Origin: Portunus trituberculatus
Taxonomy: Eukaryota > Arthropoda > Malacostraca > Decapoda > Portunidae
Assembly: GCF_017591435.1 (NCBI RefSeq)
Contig: NC_059292.1
Coordinates: forward strand, 26,582,543-26,646,542
DNA length: 64,000 nt
Direction: 5' to 3'
Below are positions 1 through 13,343 of this stretch, one piece after another (the first letter of the stretch is position 1; every line of letters begins with the position of its first letter). The translations under genes were made by a program, and so were the position numbers. The notes beneath the pieces were generated by a model that worked only from the letters and a program-made list of their open reading frames with translations, was not told where the DNA came from and ran no database searches.

Positions 1-845
1 GTATGTCTTTAGTGCTTGATAAGTACCATTTATGTAGCTAGCTTGTGGACAGTTCTCTTCCCATTGCCTGCACAGTTGAAGGAGGTGGCAATTATCTTCT
101 GTCTTAAGGCCACTATACAGCCATCTGTGCTTTTATTTAGAAGCATTTTTTCCTGGCTTACCAAGCCTGTTAAATAAATTGCGCACTGCAGCAGTAATAG
201 GGTTGGTCTTCTTCGTAAAGTTTTCCATGTTGCCTATGGTGGAACAGTGAGGCATTGTGGTCTGGACTGCATGGCTCAGTCAACTGACGTGATGGTAATC
301 AAACACTGCTACCAACCACCACCAAATTATACCCATGGTTTGTTTTGTTAAACACATTAATAATAAATGTATGAATATGGGATAATGTTCCTGGCGTGTA
401 AAATCAAACAACAAATCACGTTTAATAATAATTTTCTAATTTTCCGGACTAGAAAGATGCAAAGATGAGAACTTGTGTTTTTATTGTTTCCATGACCTAG
501 TGATGTATTAATATTTTTTAAGGTTTTAGTAACAATCTCCAAAATAGGCAAACTTTCCTTGTGGCCAGGAATGTAACCCCCTCTATTAGCATTGTTTTCT
601 ATGGGAGAATTATGTTAGAATAACGTAATTTTGAATGACACAACCTCTCCAGGAACGTAACCCTTGTGTTAATCTTGAGTTAACTGTGTGTGTATTTTTT
701 TCTAATAATTTGTTTAATTTGAGCAGAAGAAAATACATGGAAGCTTCAGGTAACAGTAAGTAACAGGGCTAGTTTTTACCTAGGTCTTCTTAAATGAGGT
801 GCATGGTTCACTTTCCATCTTTGTAAGTGGTGTATTTGTTCACAG
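1..845 (+). other. Probable intron of the sorting nexin gene
   Basis: No coding exon was recognised. The first six bases, gtatgt, are a good splice-donor string, so the window may open exactly at an intron start, but this cannot be tested here. The interval is AT-rich and ends in the acceptor before 846. Confidence 0.4.
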
Positions 846-1638
846 GGTGCTATAGCAAAGAGAAGGCAAGTGGAAAAGGAAGCAAGTGAAGGGCGGCTTG
901 ATGACGACCAGGTTCCCCCGATGGTGAGGAGATCTGACACCATTGCCTATGCCCTTCATGCTGAGGTGGCACACTTCCATAATGAACGGCAAAGGGACTT
1001 CAAGAAAGCCATGACATCTTTCCTTACCGAACAAATTAACTTTTATCAGAAGGTGAGGCATTAGATTCAATTATATTTTTCATTTTTGTTTTTTGTTTCT
1101 CTTCATTATTTATTTATTTACTTGTTTGTATTAATTTTGACAACCATAAGAATTATAGTTGGCTCATTTTCCAAGTTACATAATTAAAAGACACATGAAG
1201 CAGTGAAAATGTTTAAAGATGTGCACTATTGATTTCTGATAGATGTCATAGATTCTAGTGATGAGTAAGGGAATAGCTAGAAAGATATATTTAAGGGAAA
1301 AAGGCATTATAGATGGATACAAGTAGCTACATTTCATATATTATGTGTAGGATGATTGAAAAATAGTGGACTCCATTAGGACCATAAACCTGTTTAAGGC
1401 CACAAAAATTTGTTTTATTCAGAGTTATAGATATTGAAATATGTCTTTGCACAAAATTCTTGTTATAATGAGAGATTGTAAGTTGTCTGTATTTTAAGTG
1501 TATGGAAAATGTTATTTATAAACATCAACATAGGAAGCTGAAATTCTATTTTCTTTGACTTTTTTCATGGAATTTTTTTCTTTTTTCCAGATTACTGATC
1601 GACTACGAGACAGTCTTCAGAAATTTAATGATGTATAG
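846..1638 (+). CDS. Sorting nexin, SNX9/SNX18/SH3PX1 type: last two coding exons
   Basis: Two exons join in phase: 846-1052 (after a CAG acceptor, before gtgagg) and 1591-1638 (after ttttttccag, ending in TAG). Together they give about 84 C-terminal residues. They contain AYALHAEVAHFHNERQRDF, then FLTEQINFYQKITDRLRDSL, ending KFNDV. This matches the end of the BAR domain of the SNX9 family, where a YALQAEMNHFH-like stretch, a FYE-like stretch and a short basic-hydrophobic end close the protein. Members have SH3, PX and BAR domains and shape membranes in endocytosis with dynamin and actin regulators. Only the C-terminal BAR helix is here; SH3 and PX exons lie to the left of the window. A strong donor (gtaagt) directly follows the stop, so the 3' UTR may be spliced. 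The family call is by eye; which paralogue is not resolved. Confidence 0.82.
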
Positions 1639-2267
1639 GTAAGTCCAATTATTAGCACGCCATCATTACTTCACACCTATGGAATGTGAAGCTTGTGAGA
1701 ATAGCCACAACCTTCCATGAGATGATTAATGCTAAATGTAATTTACAGGGCCTTTTCATTGATGAATGACAGTGAACAGATGTATTTAATGTAGATATTG
1801 AAATTCCAAGTGTAAAAATTTCTAACCACATGACTGGAACAGAGGACCCATTTGACTCTTGCTCAGTATGATGTAGCAGAATGAATGTTGGGTATCTGAA
1901 GGTGCATTTGCTATTGTTCAGTGAGGCTCCTGATGCTAAGTAAGGGTGTAGCAAGGACATTTTGAATTATAACCATGGCAAACACCAAAAGTTTTATATT
2001 GTACTTAAATTGGAATAATTGGACAACCTTTTGCAATGCAGCAGTGGTCTCTAAACCCTACCATGCCAGACCTCAAGACTATGCAAGTAGTATTTTATAC
2101 AGTGTGACAGATTACAATTCATGGTCTTTGTTTCCATATTGTTGATTTTTCTGACTTTGGAATATCAAACTTTTGTTTGCTTACTACTTCTTAGTGACAA
2201 TGACATATTAGACTGGTATTTACACTTATTTATGTACAGTATTATATAAATCCATGGGAGTATAACT

Positions 2268-2298
<31 letters not shown>

Positions 2299-2335
2299 AT
2301 TAAATATAATCTTTTGTATGGAAAAGAACAAAGGT

Positions 2336-2341
2336 AATAAA
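2336..2341 (+). promoter_or_regulatory. Possible polyadenylation signal AATAAA after the sorting nexin
   Basis: AATAAA lies about 700 bases after the stop codon at 1636-1638, soon after a short (GA) run at 2272-2299. It is a candidate 3' end only. The motif is frequent by chance in this AT-rich DNA, and a 3' UTR intron starting at 1639 could move the true end further right. Confidence 0.25.
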
Positions 2342-2879
2342 AGTTTCTTGAAAGCTCCCCAAAACTGGATGACCAGGATTCATCAGAGTACTAAATCATT
2401 AGTGAAATGACCATATAAAATCTGTAATGGCAATGTAAAGGCAGATTGTAGTCAGGTTGAAAATTGAGAATCTTTACATTGAGAATATATTTAAAAGTTT
2501 TAGAAAGACTCAAAATCAGAACCATGTTTAATAGTTTGAATGATTAGAGCAATCACACTCCTTAGGAACAGACTTATTGAAGTAAAATTTCCAACAAGAA
2601 TATGTAGTTAATCCTAATTGTGGAGAATTGGAGTGAACTTTATTAGGACCATAAACCTTCCGATGATGAAACCCAGAGAGAGTATAGGAAATATCATTAG
2701 GTCAGATTGTTTTAATAGGTATTCAGCATGTATTGATGCATTGTTTTAACTGGGTAATGTAAGATGTTCTTAAGGTATTTGACATTATATTTTGCTGTCA
2801 TTCATGTGGACATTTCCTGGATCTTTGATTTTTAAGTTATTTAAATTCTATCAAATTCTTCAGTTCATGTATGGCTTTA

Positions 2880-3071
<192 letters not shown>

Positions 3072-3548
3072 CTCATATTATTCATTCCAAGGCTCAAACT
3101 AGTTCATTTCACTATGCTCCTTTTTAGTTGTCTCTGTATATAATATTCCTTTATTGCTAGTAACATTGTCACAAGCTATATTACTTCTCGTACAGTATAC
3201 ATTTTCCACTGCATGTATATACAAGTTAGACCCTCATACTGCATTTCTCCCCACCTTCATTTATGTCTCACTATTTTGTAACTAACTTTGGCATTACATG
3301 CATGGGTCTACATTTACACAAAGTCCACACACCCCAATATCATATAATGTAATTTTTCTTCTGTCTACCTGTCTGTGTGTCTCTCTGTCTGTATGTTTGT
3401 CTGTATTGCTGGTGTGTCTGGTAAGTATTACATTTGAACATTAACATATTAGGGTTTCATGTTTTTATTATGGCAGCATGTGTTTGGGAATTACAACATC
3501 TTGGTAGCAATATTATGTCCACTTTTTAGATTTATAAATGCATGGTGA

Positions 3549-3550
<2 letters not shown>

Positions 3551-3625
<75 letters not shown>

Positions 3626-3640
3626 ATATAATATAATATG
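3551..3640. repeat. (AT)n microsatellite with ATAATATA tail
   Basis: About 70 bases of AT, then imperfect ATAAT-type units. Confidence 0.95.
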
Positions 3641-4019
3641 TATAATATGTATTAAGCGAGATTCTGATAACTATTCAAACCATGGATTCTGATTTTGTTG
3701 TGCTTAGTAACTGAAGTCTGTTGCTTGATGTACATCATCTGTTGAATGCTTATGAAAATATTAAAGGCTTGTGTTGAGGGATGTCATAAACTAAGCAGTC
3801 ATGGACTCAGGGCTTAACAGGGTAATTGGTGCTCAATGAGGCTTTACTTAAGTTGTAGTACTGTAGGATCAGCTTTTCCACCTCCCATGGGCACACACAT
3901 TCACAAACACAAATTATTTAATCTTTCACCATGTTGCATTGGAGGTTGTATCACATCATGTCTGTGAGCTCATGAGAGAGATGCACACACACACACACAC
4001 ATGGTCACAGTAAAGGAAT

Positions 4020-4275
4020 AAGACAATGTTAACTATCTAACAAGGGATGCTTATGAAAGTAAGGGATCATGAGTACAAATTAGAAAAGACTCAATGCCTA
4101 AACAATAGAAAAAAATTGCTTCTCAAATAGTTGTCTAGACACTTGGAATGTTTTGCTTGTAGAAGTGATGTGTGCAATGAACATCTATGACTTTATGACT
4201 TGAGTTGGGTAAAAGTAGATATGAAGGCTAGACAGTACAAGTTTGGCTCAAATTTTGTATAATAGAAATAGGTAA
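4020..4275 (+). mobile_element. Decayed 3' end of a CR1-like LINE
   Basis: Reading from about 4120 gives a stretch with WNVLLVEVMCAMNIYDFM. It aligns by eye with the end of the better copy at 13.3-14.9 kb (WNSLDVEVVNARNIHDFK). The nucleotides then match the 3' segment also seen at 39.2 kb (GTAGATATGA... then AATAGGTAAATAC). It is a short, 5'-truncated fragment. Its tail runs straight into AC-rich sequence. Confidence 0.6.
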
Positions 4276-4456
4276 ATACATACACATAAACACATACACA
4301 TGCACACATACACAGACACACACATACAGTAGTAGTCCATGCAACAAATATTCAGCCATTTATAACTAAGCTGGACAAGAGTAAATATGGAGATGGATGA
4401 TTTATGCATAGCTCTTTTTCTTGCATATTGTGACAGTAAGTAATTACAAATGTAAA

Positions 4457-4458
<2 letters not shown>

Positions 4459-4538
<80 letters not shown>
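4459..4538. repeat. (AC)n microsatellite
   Basis: About 80 bases of AC, preceded by degenerate ACAT/ACAC units from about 4275 that start at a LINE tail. Confidence 0.95.
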
Positions 4539-6510
<1,972 letters not shown>

Positions 6511-6516
<6 letters not shown>

Positions 6517-8168
6517 CTCTGCATTCAATTTTTTTTTTTTTTTTTTTTTTTGTATTCAGCTTACAATTGGTACATTTTAACAAGTTGGTTTGCAATACTA
6601 TACTCTTTATAGTGAATCTTAAAATCAGTTTTGTGTAAAATTGACAGATCATACTTTTGATTGGAAAATCCAGAATTTTCCCATATATCTTGATTTCTGC
6701 ATTGCAGCTGCAGCATTTCATTCTCTTATTTGTTTTGCCATATGCTATAGATTACTTGATGGGTTTTATGAAAGTAATGAAGAAGGTATTTGTTTTATCT
6801 GTATGCCTGTGGGACACATGATTATGTGAACTTAAAATCATTCAAGTCCTAATACAAAGCTTCAGCCTTAAAGTCATATATGCATATATGAGAAGAAAGT
6901 TTCAGAAACAACAAATATAGGCCATTTTCACTAAGTTTTTGTGCTGTTAGTTTCAGATATATGTATGTAAATTTGTACTACAATGACCATATTACGTGAC
7001 TAAAATGAATGACTTGAACAAAGAGAAAGCATTTTGGACAAGATGTTATGCAAGTCTCCTGCCAAACACTTACTATGTGTACAATAGTATGATAGCAATA
7101 TATTAGCTCTTCTAGGGTATTGTTCATATAGTACTTAATCATAAATTTGACATTGAAAGAATGATCAAAGAAAAATAACTTGACTTGCAAATTACTAAAT
7201 AACACTAAAATATTAAGTTTGCTCAGTATAGTAAACAGTATTGCCAAAAAAAAATTGAAAATGAATTGCTGATTGATTAATAACAAATGTCCATTAAAAG
7301 AGTGCAGTCACAGAGCATCCAGTTCTATTTTCTTTATTGATAGACTTACCCAATGTATGGAGCATTCCACTGCTTGTTTAAAATTCCATTGAAAGGAAGA
7401 TATCACACTGAAATTTGGCGCTGTCCTCCCCAAAGAAAACAAAAAATGAAAATATTTGTGCATAATTTTGCACCTCTGTACATAACATTTGAGTTCTTGG
7501 TTTTGAAGATCCCAAATTTTAGTCATTCTCTAACACTATTTATAAAAATACTAACAATATGGAGTATGACAATAACATAAACTTTACTCACAGAGGCTAT
7601 TTCATCAAGTAGAAGTTCCTATTCAAATATGGTGTCATACAGATCAAAAGATTTTGGAGTTAATTCATAATATCATGTTGGTGTCTTTAGTATCACCTTA
7701 AGCTGTTGTCCAATTGTCCTGATTGCTGTAGGTGAAAGCAAAATTACATGTTACCGTAGGTGCTGTATCAGAAACACATCAAATCCACACTCTTGCAACT
7801 GTGTTTTGATTTCTTCAGATCATTGTATTAAATCAGAAAGTGATTAGATGTATACATTAAGTCAACATAAGCCATTAAGCTTGAATATACATATGTAAGT
7901 ACATGTAGATATGTTTGTATAAAATGCCTCTTATTCAGCTGAAGATTTTGCCAATAGTGCATTTGTCTTCAGTAGCTTTTGATATGTACTGTTTCATGTT
8001 TAGCATAGTTGGCTGTTTTCTTCAGGATTGAATTTTTTTTTTTTAATCTGGTTTCTTTTTCCAAGGCACAGCAGAGCTATGTGGTACAGGAACACTGATA
8101 AAAAGGATTAGTATTGAAGTTTTTATTGACTTTACAGTAAAATTTTTATTCACAGACTTATACCATGA

Positions 8169-8200
<32 letters not shown>

Positions 8201-10640
8201 ATAACATTTTGCATTTTTGTGTATGCAAACAGTTCCTGATACATAAGGAAATAAACCTTGAGCGATTCCTTTTAAGATGCTTAGTTAATGTTGAAAGCTA
8301 TGTTACAGTGAAATTTTTGTCACAAGAAAGCTAATTTGGTTGTGGGCATTATGAGGGATGTGCCTTTTACCAATACAAATATGATAATTTTTTTATTGTC
8401 AGTTATAGCTGTAAGATTTGATAGTTCTTTCTTAGGCCAGTTCTTATTTGCAGACATTAATTTATTAAGATGCACCATAGCACTGACATTGCTGAAAGCT
8501 GCTGTTTGTCCTGATATTGATGTAGGAAGAATGTATGAATTAGTTATCTTTGGCAAGGTGTGTAATCTTGTATGAAAGGCTTGTGATGCAGGTGGTCAGG
8601 TTTTTATTGTGCCTTGCCTACCAGAGAGCAGGTGGGAGAACTTCAGTATCTGAAGCTCAATGGGGCCTGTGTAGGGTGAGTGTTCTCTTAATTGGGTGAA
8701 ATACAATTGCTATTAGTTACTAGGTAATTGTTAAGATGAATGTGCTGCTTCTTAGTGTGGTGATGAATGACTTCATTCCTATTTTTCTCAAGAAAAGTTT
8801 GGTCATTGGGTTGCCTGCTTACATTCCAGAAGGATTCAAATACAGAAAATATCATGTTTATAATTTTTTTCATTATTGACTGAACTATGATTATAGAACA
8901 GCAGCAGTAGCTCAGGATAATTGTTTTTTAGGAGTGCTGAAAGAAATTCCTCAATGAAACTGCATAAAGAATTTTTTTCTTTCATTCAATAGAATTGAGC
9001 TCAAAGATTGATGACTTTTTCATAGTCTTCTCAGTCCCAGTGTCTTGACACAGGAAATATATAAGATGACCTGAAGAAATCAAAAGTGATTTATGAAGCA
9101 AGGGTATGGTGCCATAGTATGGTATAGTGATAACAAAAGGATTGTTCATAATAGCAAAATAAAAGTAGTGTTGTACTTTGACAGTTTTGAGTTACTGGAG
9201 CTTTAGTCTGTGAAATTTATTTTTCTTATTGTCTTCCCTTAAAGGTACAGCTAATACATACATTAATGATAATTTTTTGGGTAAAAAGATATTATGGCAT
9301 GTAAGCTTTAATTATGAATAATGAAAGTATTGTCTTTAACATGAAGTAAAGATGCTGTGCAGAGATAAGTAAATGAATATTTATTGCAACCTTCAAAGTG
9401 AAATGACAAGAAAAACCTTGCTTTCATTTTCAATATACGTAGTACATATAATGTCTTCGCCAGATCACATTATTCATGGTATTACTGATAGGTTATGTAC
9501 ACCAAGTGCAACACCTAGTTTGCTTTTAACATATTGTTGTGAGTCACCTAAAGACAGTCAGGTGTCATTAATGTAGGTGTAATGAGTAGCTTTGTGTTTC
9601 CTGTGAATATTTTTGGACCAACAACATTTACTAGGATTTTAATACTTTACTATGATGTACTCTTGAATCATTGTGAGAATTTTCATGAAGCTATTGAAGA
9701 GATAAGCAATACTTGTGGTGTAAAGCCTGGGATGTCTTTGTTCTCTGGATTCATGTTTTTGCATAGCATTATCATTCACTTTAGCTTCATCACATCCTGT
9801 CAGCTGGTTGAGCATCCTAGTGGGTATGTATAACATAGTTGTGTATTGGGATGTAAATATAAAGGAGTATGATTATGTGGTGCACATCATTTGAATTAAG
9901 TTTTTGTATGTGTCAGATGTTCATTCAGATTCATAATAATGTGATAATATACTTAAGTATGATTAATCAGCAATTACTAAAAGAATGGAAATAAAAGCCT
10001 TATCAGATTATTTAACTTATATTAAATCATGTGCCAGCAGATTGTTGTAATATATCACCTTTGAAGGAGTTTTTGGTTGTTGCCCAGACACAAGGTTGGT
10101 GATTGTAGGCACCAGTGTGCACAAAGCAACAATGGATTTGGCAGCTCTCCAGGTGATTCCACCTGATTGGTTGAATAAAGAATGTAAGGTTGCGTTTTAG
10201 CTTCACACCAAATTGGTAACATTCACGTAGGTAAGTATGAGGTCTGACGAGGTGACAAATGTCTGCTTGTAGTTTTTTCTCTCTTAAGTTTTAGTATATG
10301 AATGGTTCATGTACAGCAAATGTTTATATACAATATTGTTGATTGCATCTTGTGAATAAATGTAATAAAATTTGTGATAATATTTTGTGAGCTTGTTTTG
10401 AGTCCCAAAGCCATCAGTTAATGTTTGATGTGTGTATTGCAGATTTTCACCTTATTGATTCATATGCTTGTGTTTAATTGCTGCTTTGCATTCCTATAAT
10501 AAACAAAAACTGTCTGTATCAGTCGCCCACTAAAGATTTATTTGTATAGAGAGTTTAGTTCTGATGCAAAAACGCAGTCAAAAGATGCAAGAAACTAGCT
10601 TTGTGAATATGGGGTCCTCTGAATACAGGGAGCAAGTTAT
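6511..10640. other. Intergenic, mostly unassigned
   Basis: AT-rich DNA with poly-T tracts (about 6531-6551 and 8176-8200). Open frames of 60-102 codons (for example 8320-8575 on both strands) show no recognisable domain, start context or splice framework. No RNA gene, inverted terminal repeat or LINE end was found by eye. Confidence 0.5.

Positions 10641-10644
<4 letters not shown>

Positions 10645-10719
<75 letters not shown>
10645..10719. repeat. (AT)n microsatellite
   Basis: About 75 bases of AT, close to the 3' side of the minus-strand LINE fragment that follows. Confidence 0.95.
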
Positions 10720-10721
<2 letters not shown>

Positions 10722-10769
10722 GTTTAACCAAGGAGGGATTTATTAGCTTGTATAATACGCAATGACCAA

Positions 10770-11300
10770 ATTAAGACGGACAAGAAACTAAATCATGATG
10801 TGTAGTACCTGCCAAAAAAAAAAAAAAAAAAAGAACTATCACAAATATACAAGTCATTCCCACAAAGTACATACACCAGCACTGCCTCCTTGCCAATCCT
10901 AGCCATGAAACTTCCCAGTAGCAACACCTGGAAACTCCAGATAAACATAAATAATAGGATAACAAAGGGCCACCAAGGCCCATCTAGGTTATCCTGTATC
11001 AGTCGCACAGCGACCTCGTCATCAGTACTTAAAGATACACTTAAAAGTACACAATACATTATATACTAATTCTAAATATTTGGCCTATTAACAGGGCTAA
11101 GTCCTGCAGCGAATTCCTCTACAATTTGTGGTCCCCATACATGGGGATCATGTCTTGTTTAACTATAGTAAATTTCTTATAAAAACTATCATGCAGTGCT
11201 ATACATAATTATAAATCTAATAAATTTAAGTGCTTATCTAATCTGTTTTTAAACATTGTCAAACTAGTGCTATTTACAGATGGGCAGAGAAAGATGGCAG
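10770..11300 (-). mobile_element. 3' end of a CR1/Rex-like LINE, minus strand
   Basis: The minus strand near 11210-11280 reads TSLTMFKNRLDKHLNLLDL and then a stop. This is the usual C-terminus of CR1-group LINE ORF2 (an F-K-x-x-L-D-K-x-L pattern). The lower part would be its 3' UTR. The rest of the ORF is absent, so the copy is 5'-truncated. A poly-A run on the plus strand (about 10814-10832) lies within it. Confidence 0.6.
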
Positions 11301-11766
11301 GCAGGTAGGCCAGCCGGACGATGTCAGTTGTCAGAGCCAGCTGTAGCCAATGGCAACTGCCACAAAAGAAGGATGACATGTCACTTTTGTTTTAAATATA
11401 GGTAGGAAGACTGCTTCATTAAGTAGGGAGCTTAAATGCATATATTCATACGTACAAATGTGAGTATATATGTTTGTTGGTGTATTTTGTATATACATGT
11501 GTACCTAAAGAAATTATTGTATTGTTCATTCTGGCAAGTTCTTCCTAATATTGTTGCCAAATGCGTCCCGTTTTAAAGCGGTCATCGTGGTCCACCCTAG
11601 AGCAGGTTTCTTCTCTCTCATTATCAGTAGCGTCACCGCAAGGCCAAACATGTTTTGAGTTCACGCTGAACAGGACAGTGCTGAGGACACCGTCGGAGGT
11701 GCCAGACGACCGTGTCACTGTGATCTCAATCCCTGGGAGAAGTTATCGTACACATCAGTCGCCTGA

Positions 11767-12847
11767 GCATGAAGAAGTGTCCCACCATGACGAAATGGGA
11801 AAGTTCCCAAGATATCGTACCGCACGCCGGCAGAACGCACGACGAGCTTGCAGGGAGAGGATCTCCTCATCCAGTACAATTCCAATGGGGAAAACGCTCC
11901 GACAATCTTGATTTTCCCAAAAACTTAACGTAGTTTAGTATATCATTCAATATACCTATTTTGAGGAAGTGTATGTCTCTGGCAGTCGAAATTTACTAAA
12001 ATATAAGTATGGGGATCTCTTAGTAGTAAAAGAAGTTATTCATAAAGTGGTCGCCGACCGTGACGGACGTTCATATTCTCTGCATACATTTGCCATACAC
12101 CTTCTTTGTGTTTACATCACCAGTTATTTTATCATCAATTTGCACCCATAAATATTTATAATCGTGTACAATTTCTACCTGTTTCTCTTTAATTACACGA
12201 TTTTGAGTACACCTCTCCCTCTTACGAAAATCGATTAACATTTCCTTTGTCTTTTTTACATTTAGATTAAAATAATTATCATCACACCATTTAACAAAAT
12301 TATTTACTTAAAAGTAGGTAAATATGGAATGTTTTGCTGCTGCTTTATTCTTACTAATGTAAGCAAATATAATTCCTAATTAAGTAAAAAAAAAAAAAGA
12401 GAGAAAAAAAAAAAACGCTATAAAGCAACCAGCTGCTGTTTGTCACCAGCACTGGTTATTTGACAAGTGGTAACAAATGCACCGTAGCCATACACCTCAC
12501 TGTGCACAGCGGTCAGAGTAGAGACCAGCAGGGATATGAACGTCCGTCACGGTCGGCGACCACTTTATAAATGACTTCTTTTACTATTAAGAGATCCCCA
12601 TACATATATTTTTGTAAATTTCGACTGCCAGAGACATACACTTCCTCAAAATAGGTATACTGAATGATATACTAAAGTATGTTAAGTCTTTGGGAAAATC
12701 AAGATTATCGGACCGTTTTCCCCATTGGAATTGTACTGGATGAGGAGATCCTCTCCCTGCAGGCTCAGCGTGCGTTCTGCCGGCGTGCGGTACGATATCT
12801 TGGCAATTTTCCCATTTCGTCATGGTGGGACACTTCTTCATGCCACA
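11767..12847. repeat. Large inverted repeat, arms about 315 bp, loop about 450 bp
   Basis: The left arm (11767-12085) and right arm (12534-12847) are reverse complements of one another at roughly 90 % or more by eye. Anchors are CATGAAGAAGTGTCCCACCA (left) with its complement at the right end, and GTGGTCGCCGACCGTGACGG near the loop side of the left arm, complemented near 12541-12562. The loop (12086-12533) contains a minus-strand reverse-transcriptase fragment. Weak open frames in the arms contain no domain I recognise. It may be a foldback element or an inverted duplication. Confidence 0.85.
12105..12312 (-). mobile_element. Reverse transcriptase fragment inside the inverted-repeat loop
   Basis: The minus strand is open for about 65 codons. 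It reads FVKWCDDNYFNLNVKKTKE, then IDFRKR, then VEIVHDYKYL. This is the region after the YADD motif in CR1/Rex-type LINEs (K-T-K-E, then a V-x-x-Y-K-Y-L-G-like stretch). The glycine of the YLG motif is tryptophan here. The catalytic region is absent, so it is a relic. Confidence 0.72.
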
Positions 12848-12899
12848 CCAAAGACTATATAAATAAACAAGACTGGAAAGCGTCAATTTACCGTATAGC

Positions 12900-13200
12900 C
12901 TAGGCAAACTGGTAACTCTTCTTGTTTGCGGTTCACTCACGCGATGGCGCTGCTGTTGCAGCTTAAGATCAAGATCAGCACCGTTGATCCGTCTGCATGT
13001 TTACATGTGTCACCACTCAAACAAGAGGGCCCACAGCAGTGACAGGTTACACGCTGCATGATCTCAAGAAATCCGCAAAAATGAACACTAGAGTGGGGCA
13101 TCCATGTGTTAATTTTGTCGCAGGACAAAGGGCACCCACCCACACTTGGTCTTCTATCGCTTTCCTAAAGATCATGACAGGTATAGCTTAAGTGAAATAA
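12900..13200 (+). pseudogene. Possible THAP-like zinc finger relic
   Basis: Two short frames recall THAP domains. From about 12994 there is CVTTQTRG then GYTLHDLKKSAK. After a CAG at about 13122, another frame reads THPHLVFYRFPKDHDR, like the HLVFYRFPK stretch of THAP proteins. The frames are disrupted, no later conserved residues were found, and there is no complete C2CH set. THAP domains occur in P-element-type transposases as well as host genes. This is weak, by-eye evidence. Confidence 0.25.
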
Positions 13201-13309
13201 GTGAAAGGGTGGTTACTGCAGCCACCATACACAGACAAGCTATATGCATAGCTATAGATATGGAGACAGGCTAATGTGCCATGCTGTACATCACAACTAT
13301 AGGTAAATA

Positions 13310-13311
<2 letters not shown>

Positions 13312-13341
<30 letters not shown>
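13312..13341. repeat. (AC)n microsatellite after a LINE-type tail
   Basis: ACTATAGGTAAATAAG, a CR1-like tail motif, runs straight into about 30 bases of AC. The next CR1-like copy begins right after it. Confidence 0.9.

Positions 13342-13343
<2 letters not shown>

Noticed and set aside
11561..11911. 116-codon open frame in the left inverted-repeat arm
   Set aside because: The equivalent frame in the right arm is interrupted, and no domain is recognisable, so it is probably not a gene.
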